From the NCBI GenBank assembly GCA_022822855.1, contig JAJDYG010000033.1:62001-126000 (forward strand): a stretch of DNA of 64,000 nucleotides, given 5' to 3'. The stretch's first letter is position 1; every line of letters begins with the position of its first letter. The notes under the pieces are model-generated. The model was not told the origin of the DNA. It did no database searches and saw only the letters and a program-made list of their open reading frames with translations. Shown here one piece after another: positions 61,669 through 64,000 of this stretch. The position numbers and the translations under genes were made by a program. Source of the stretch: Dehalococcoidia bacterium. GTDB taxonomy: Bacteria; Chloroflexota; Dehalococcoidia; Bin125.

Positions 61669-62973
61669 CTATTCCCCTGAGGTGATCATCCCGGCGCCGA
61701 CCGTCGCAGAGGTCGCTTCATCGATCAGGATGAACGCGCCCGTCTCTCGCGCCTCATCGTATGGGTCGACCGACAGTGGCGCCATGAGTCGCAGTCGTAC
61801 GCGGCCGATCTCATTCAGCGAAAGCTGCGAGGCGGTCAAGTCATAATCAAGCGTGTTGACGTCCAGCCGAGCTCCGACCTCTTCCACCATCGCGCGCGTC
61901 GTCTGTGTCGTGTGTTTGATCACAAGCCGGTCGCGGGCGCGGAGCGGAACTCGTTCGCTCATCCAGCAGATGTGAGCATCAATCGACGTGGCCGCAATCG
62001 GCGGATGCTCCGCCGACACGATCATCGATCCGCGCCGTACATCGAGCTGGTCCGCCAGCCTCACGGTGACCGCCATCGGCGGCGAGGCTTCGGCCAGTTG
62101 CTGATCGAAGGCGTCGATCCCGACGACGCTGGTCTCCGCGCCGGAGGGCATCACCTTGACACGGTCGCCAACCCGCAACACCCCGGAGGCCATGGTGCCG
62201 GCGTATCCGCGATAGTCGTGATAGTCGTCGCGCAACGGACGAACGACATACTGGACAGGCAACCGAGACGCATGGTGCTGAGGCGGCTCCGAAGCCTCCA
62301 GCGTCTCAAGCAGCTCCAGCAGCGGTGGTCCGCCGTACCAAGACATCCGCTCGGATGGCTCAACGACCCAGTCGCCAAATTTTGCCGAGATCGGAATCGC
62401 CCGGACGTCGCTGACCCCCATGCGTCCCGAGAACCGCGTCAGCTCTTCCGCGATCGCCTCGAAGACCGACTGATCCCAGCCGACCAGGTCCATCTTGTTC
62501 ACGCAGAGCACGAAGTGGCGAATCCCGAGCAGGTTGGACAGGTAGGCATGCCGGCGCGTCTGTTCGAGCACGCCGCGCCGTGCGTCGACCAGCAGCAACG
62601 CCGCGTCGGCGGTCGACGCGCCGGTCACCATGTTGCGCGTGTACTGCACGTGCCCTGGCGTGTCGGCAAGGATGAACTTGCGCCGCGGGGTCGAGAAGTA
62701 GCGGTACGCGACGTCAATCGTGATGCCCTGTTCGCGCTCCGAGCGCAGCCCGTCGGTCAGGTAGGCGAGGTTGACATCCTCCTCGCCGCGCGTTCGCGAC
62801 GTACGCTCAATCGCCTCCATCTGATCGATGAATGTCTGCTTCGAGTCAAACAGCAGCCGGCCGATCAACGTTGATTTTCCATCGTCGACCGACCCGGCCG
62901 TGGCCAATCGCAACAGCGTCCGGCGATCCGGACCAAGCGGATCTGCGGTGTCGACCAGCGTCTCCGTCGTCAC
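61669..62973 (-). CDS. cysN: Sulfate adenylyltransferase subunit 1 (GTPase)
   Basis: The 434-residue protein is an EF-Tu-like GTPase: GSVDDGKSTLIGR (G1), DTPGHVQYTRNM (G3), NKMDLVGW (G4), then two beta-barrel domains. With CysD it makes adenosine 5'-phosphosulfate, with GTP hydrolysis driving the reaction. It lacks a fused CysC kinase domain. GTG is the start; its first base is also the last base of the cysD stop codon (TAGTG). Its stop lies 6 bp before tupA, linking sulfate activation to the oxyanion transporter. Confidence 0.96.
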   Translation of the reverse strand: MTTETLVDTADPLGPDRRTLLRLATAGSVDDGKSTLIGRLLFDSKQTFIDQMEAIERTSRTRGEEDVNLAYLTDGLRSEREQGITIDVAYRYFSTPRRKFILADTPGHVQYTRNMVTGASTADAALLLVDARRGVLEQTRRHAYLSNLLGIRHFVLCVNKMDLVGWDQSVFEAIAEELTRFSGRMGVSDVRAIPISAKFGDWVVEPSERMSWYGGPPLLELLETLEASEPPQHHASRLPVQYVVRPLRDDYHDYRGYAGTMASGVLRVGDRVKVMPSGAETSVVGIDAFDQQLAEASPPMAVTVRLADQLDVRRGSMIVSAEHPPIAATSIDAHICWMSERVPLRARDRLVIKHTTQTTRAMVEEVGARLDVNTLDYDLTASQLSLNEIGRVRLRLMAPLSVDPYDEARETGAFILIDEATSATVGAGMITSGE

Positions 62974-63896
62974 TAGAAATACCCCTCACGCTTACGATCT
63001 TCCATGGCCGCCTCCGAGAACCGGTCGTCCGCACGTGTCTCGCCCCGCTCGGTGATCCGCGTGGCCGCGATCTCAGCCACGACCGACTCCAACGTCTCCG
63101 CCTCGGACAGAACGCCCGCCGTGCAGGTCATGTCGCCGACTGTCCGGAACCGGACTCTGGCCTCGAAGGGATCCTCGCCCGGCAATCGGGGGACGAAGTC
63201 AGAGACCGGGAAGAGCATCCCATCGCGCTCGAACATCGACCGTTCGTGAGCGAAGTAAATCGAGGGAATCTCCAGGCCCTCGCGCTTGATGTACTGCCAG
63301 ACATCGAGCTCGGTCCAGTTCGACAGCGGGAAGGCGCGGATATGCTCACCGCGCGTCAGCTTGCCGTTGTACAGGTTCCACAGCTCGGGACGCTGGTTGG
63401 ACGGATCCCACTGTCCGAAGGCGTCGCGAAACGAGAAAATCCGCTCCTTCGCCCGCGCTTTCTCCTCGTCCCGCCGAGCCCCGCCGAACAGGGCATCGAA
63501 GTTGTGCTCCGCAATCGCGTCCAGCAGAGTCACCGTCTGCAGCCGATTACGCGACGCCCGAGGTCCGACTTCTTCAACCACCCGGCCCTGGTCGATCGAC
63601 TCCTGCACCGACGCCACGATCAGGTCGACCTCAAGCTCGGCGGCCCGCCGGTCGCGGAACTCAATCGCCTCAGCGAAGTTGTGCCCCGTGTCGACGTGCA
63701 TCACGGGAAACGGAATCCGCGCCGGCCAGAAGGCTTTTTCCGCCAGCCTGAGCATCACGATCGAGTCCTTGCCGCCCGAGAACAGCAGGCAGGGACGCTC
63801 CAGCTCCGCCGCGACCTCGCGGATGATGTGTATGCCCTCAGCCTCCAGCCAGGACAGGGTGTCCAGGGCTGCCGGGCGCGTAGCTGTCGTTGTCAT
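62973..63896 (-). CDS. cysD: Sulfate adenylyltransferase subunit 2
   Basis: The 307-residue protein belongs to the PAPS-reductase-like ATP pyrophosphatases. The PP-loop is LLFSGGKDSIVMLRLAE, and RFRTVGDMTCTAGV is the usual CysD ending region. It transfers AMP from ATP to sulfate. The ATG was chosen with GAGGAATCG in front; a TTG nine codons upstream is possible. It is the first gene in the cysDN-tupABC unit. Confidence 0.95.
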   Translation of the reverse strand: MTTTATRPAALDTLSWLEAEGIHIIREVAAELERPCLLFSGGKDSIVMLRLAEKAFWPARIPFPVMHVDTGHNFAEAIEFRDRRAAELEVDLIVASVQESIDQGRVVEEVGPRASRNRLQTVTLLDAIAEHNFDALFGGARRDEEKARAKERIFSFRDAFGQWDPSNQRPELWNLYNGKLTRGEHIRAFPLSNWTELDVWQYIKREGLEIPSIYFAHERSMFERDGMLFPVSDFVPRLPGEDPFEARVRFRTVGDMTCTAGVLSEAETLESVVAEIAATRITERGETRADDRFSEAAMEDRKREGYF

Positions 63897-63946
63897 CGAT
63901 TCCTCATTGGCCGTCGGGTTCAATCATGACAAACATTACTAGATCA

Positions 63947-63958
63947 CTCATATATGAG
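63947..63958. promoter_or_regulatory. Perfect palindrome upstream of cysD
   Basis: CTCATATATGAG, a 12-bp perfect dyad in a locally AT-rich stretch, lies about 50 bp before the cysD start. It could overlap the promoter (TATATG as -10-like) or bind a regulator of sulfur or metal metabolism. The 104-bp region up to the window end holds no other clear feature. Confidence 0.4.
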
Positions 63959-64000
63959 GCATTGAGTACCCTGCCTGCCAGTGCAAGAAAACACACAGGC

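Overview
The window is about 64 kb of GC-rich, densely coding bacterial DNA with roughly 50 protein genes and one tRNA. Gene content points to a heterotroph rich in CoA-linked and flavin-dependent catabolism: acyl-CoA dehydrogenase, several crotonases, three class III (CaiB/BaiF) CoA-transferase genes (two of them double-length fusions), three luciferase-like flavin oxidoreductases, two HpcH/HpaI aldolases, two D-2-hydroxyacid dehydrogenases, a sulfatase and an alkylsulfatase-like hydrolase. Two Tat-exported, Gln-rich lipoprotein binding proteins with permease pairs are also present. This mix is typical of uncultured marine or sponge-associated Chloroflexota (SAR202/Dehalococcoidia-like). That assignment is an inference from gene content, because no rRNA or other phylogenetic marker is present apart from groEL and pyruvate kinase.

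Layout. 0.2-2.7 kb: a membrane-anchored HExxH protein, an RDD protein and a small membrane protein. 2.7-3.7 kb: gene-free, repeat-rich DNA ending in tRNA-Gly(CCC). 3.9-6.0 kb: an acyl-CoA dehydrogenase, then a decayed stretch with a DUF6941 gene broken by a stop codon and a toxin-antitoxin pair whose toxin is frameshifted. 6.1-8.5 kb: a DUF3179 lipoprotein operon. 8.5-11.6 kb: two near-duplicate crotonases and an epoxide-hydrolase-like enzyme. 11.6-12.9 kb: a tandem repeat array and an HTH protein that carries a copy of a dispersed repeat. 12.9-22.9 kb: flavin oxidoreductases, sulfatase, a Dpp-type transporter without ATPases, and an acyl-CoA carboxyltransferase. 23-32.3 kb: the CoA-transferase region. 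32.3-33.4 kb: a second gene-free repeat region. 33.4-40.1 kb: aldolase, DUF1800/DUF1501 pair, NHL protein, Gfo/Idh/MocA enzyme, amidohydrolase. 40.2-51.2 kb: NIPSNAP protein, halogenase-like flavoprotein with a SEC-C tail, a second Dpp-type cluster, and aldolase/amidohydrolase/dehydrogenase/flavin oxidoreductase genes. 51.4-58.9 kb: housekeeping genes (thiamine pyrophosphokinase, CIRCE-controlled groEL, pyruvate kinase, glutaredoxin-like protein). 59-63.9 kb: a compact cysDN-tupABC operon for sulfate activation and tungstate uptake.

The most unusual signal is non-coding. Several families of small palindromic repeats lie in almost every intergenic gap and have entered genes. (1) A hairpin element of about 100-120 bp recurs in composite arrays at 3.2-3.5 kb and 32.7-33.2 kb, on opposite strands, and once inside the coding sequence of the HTH gene at 12.6 kb. 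(2) A hairpin of about 23 nt is found nested inside other palindromes at three places. (3) A C-rich repeat has entered a CoA-transferase fusion gene, where 45-bp units form the interdomain linker, and forms the C-terminal tail of a small protein. No transposase, IS, phage or CRISPR was seen.

How the genes may work together (inference): the binding-protein transporters import organic solutes, sulfatase and alkylsulfatase release sulfate from organosulfates, hydrolases, oxygenases and aldolases trim the carbon skeletons, and CoA-transferases, acyl-CoA dehydrogenase and crotonases feed the acids into CoA-bound oxidation. A tungsten or molybdenum cofactor need is suggested by tupABC.
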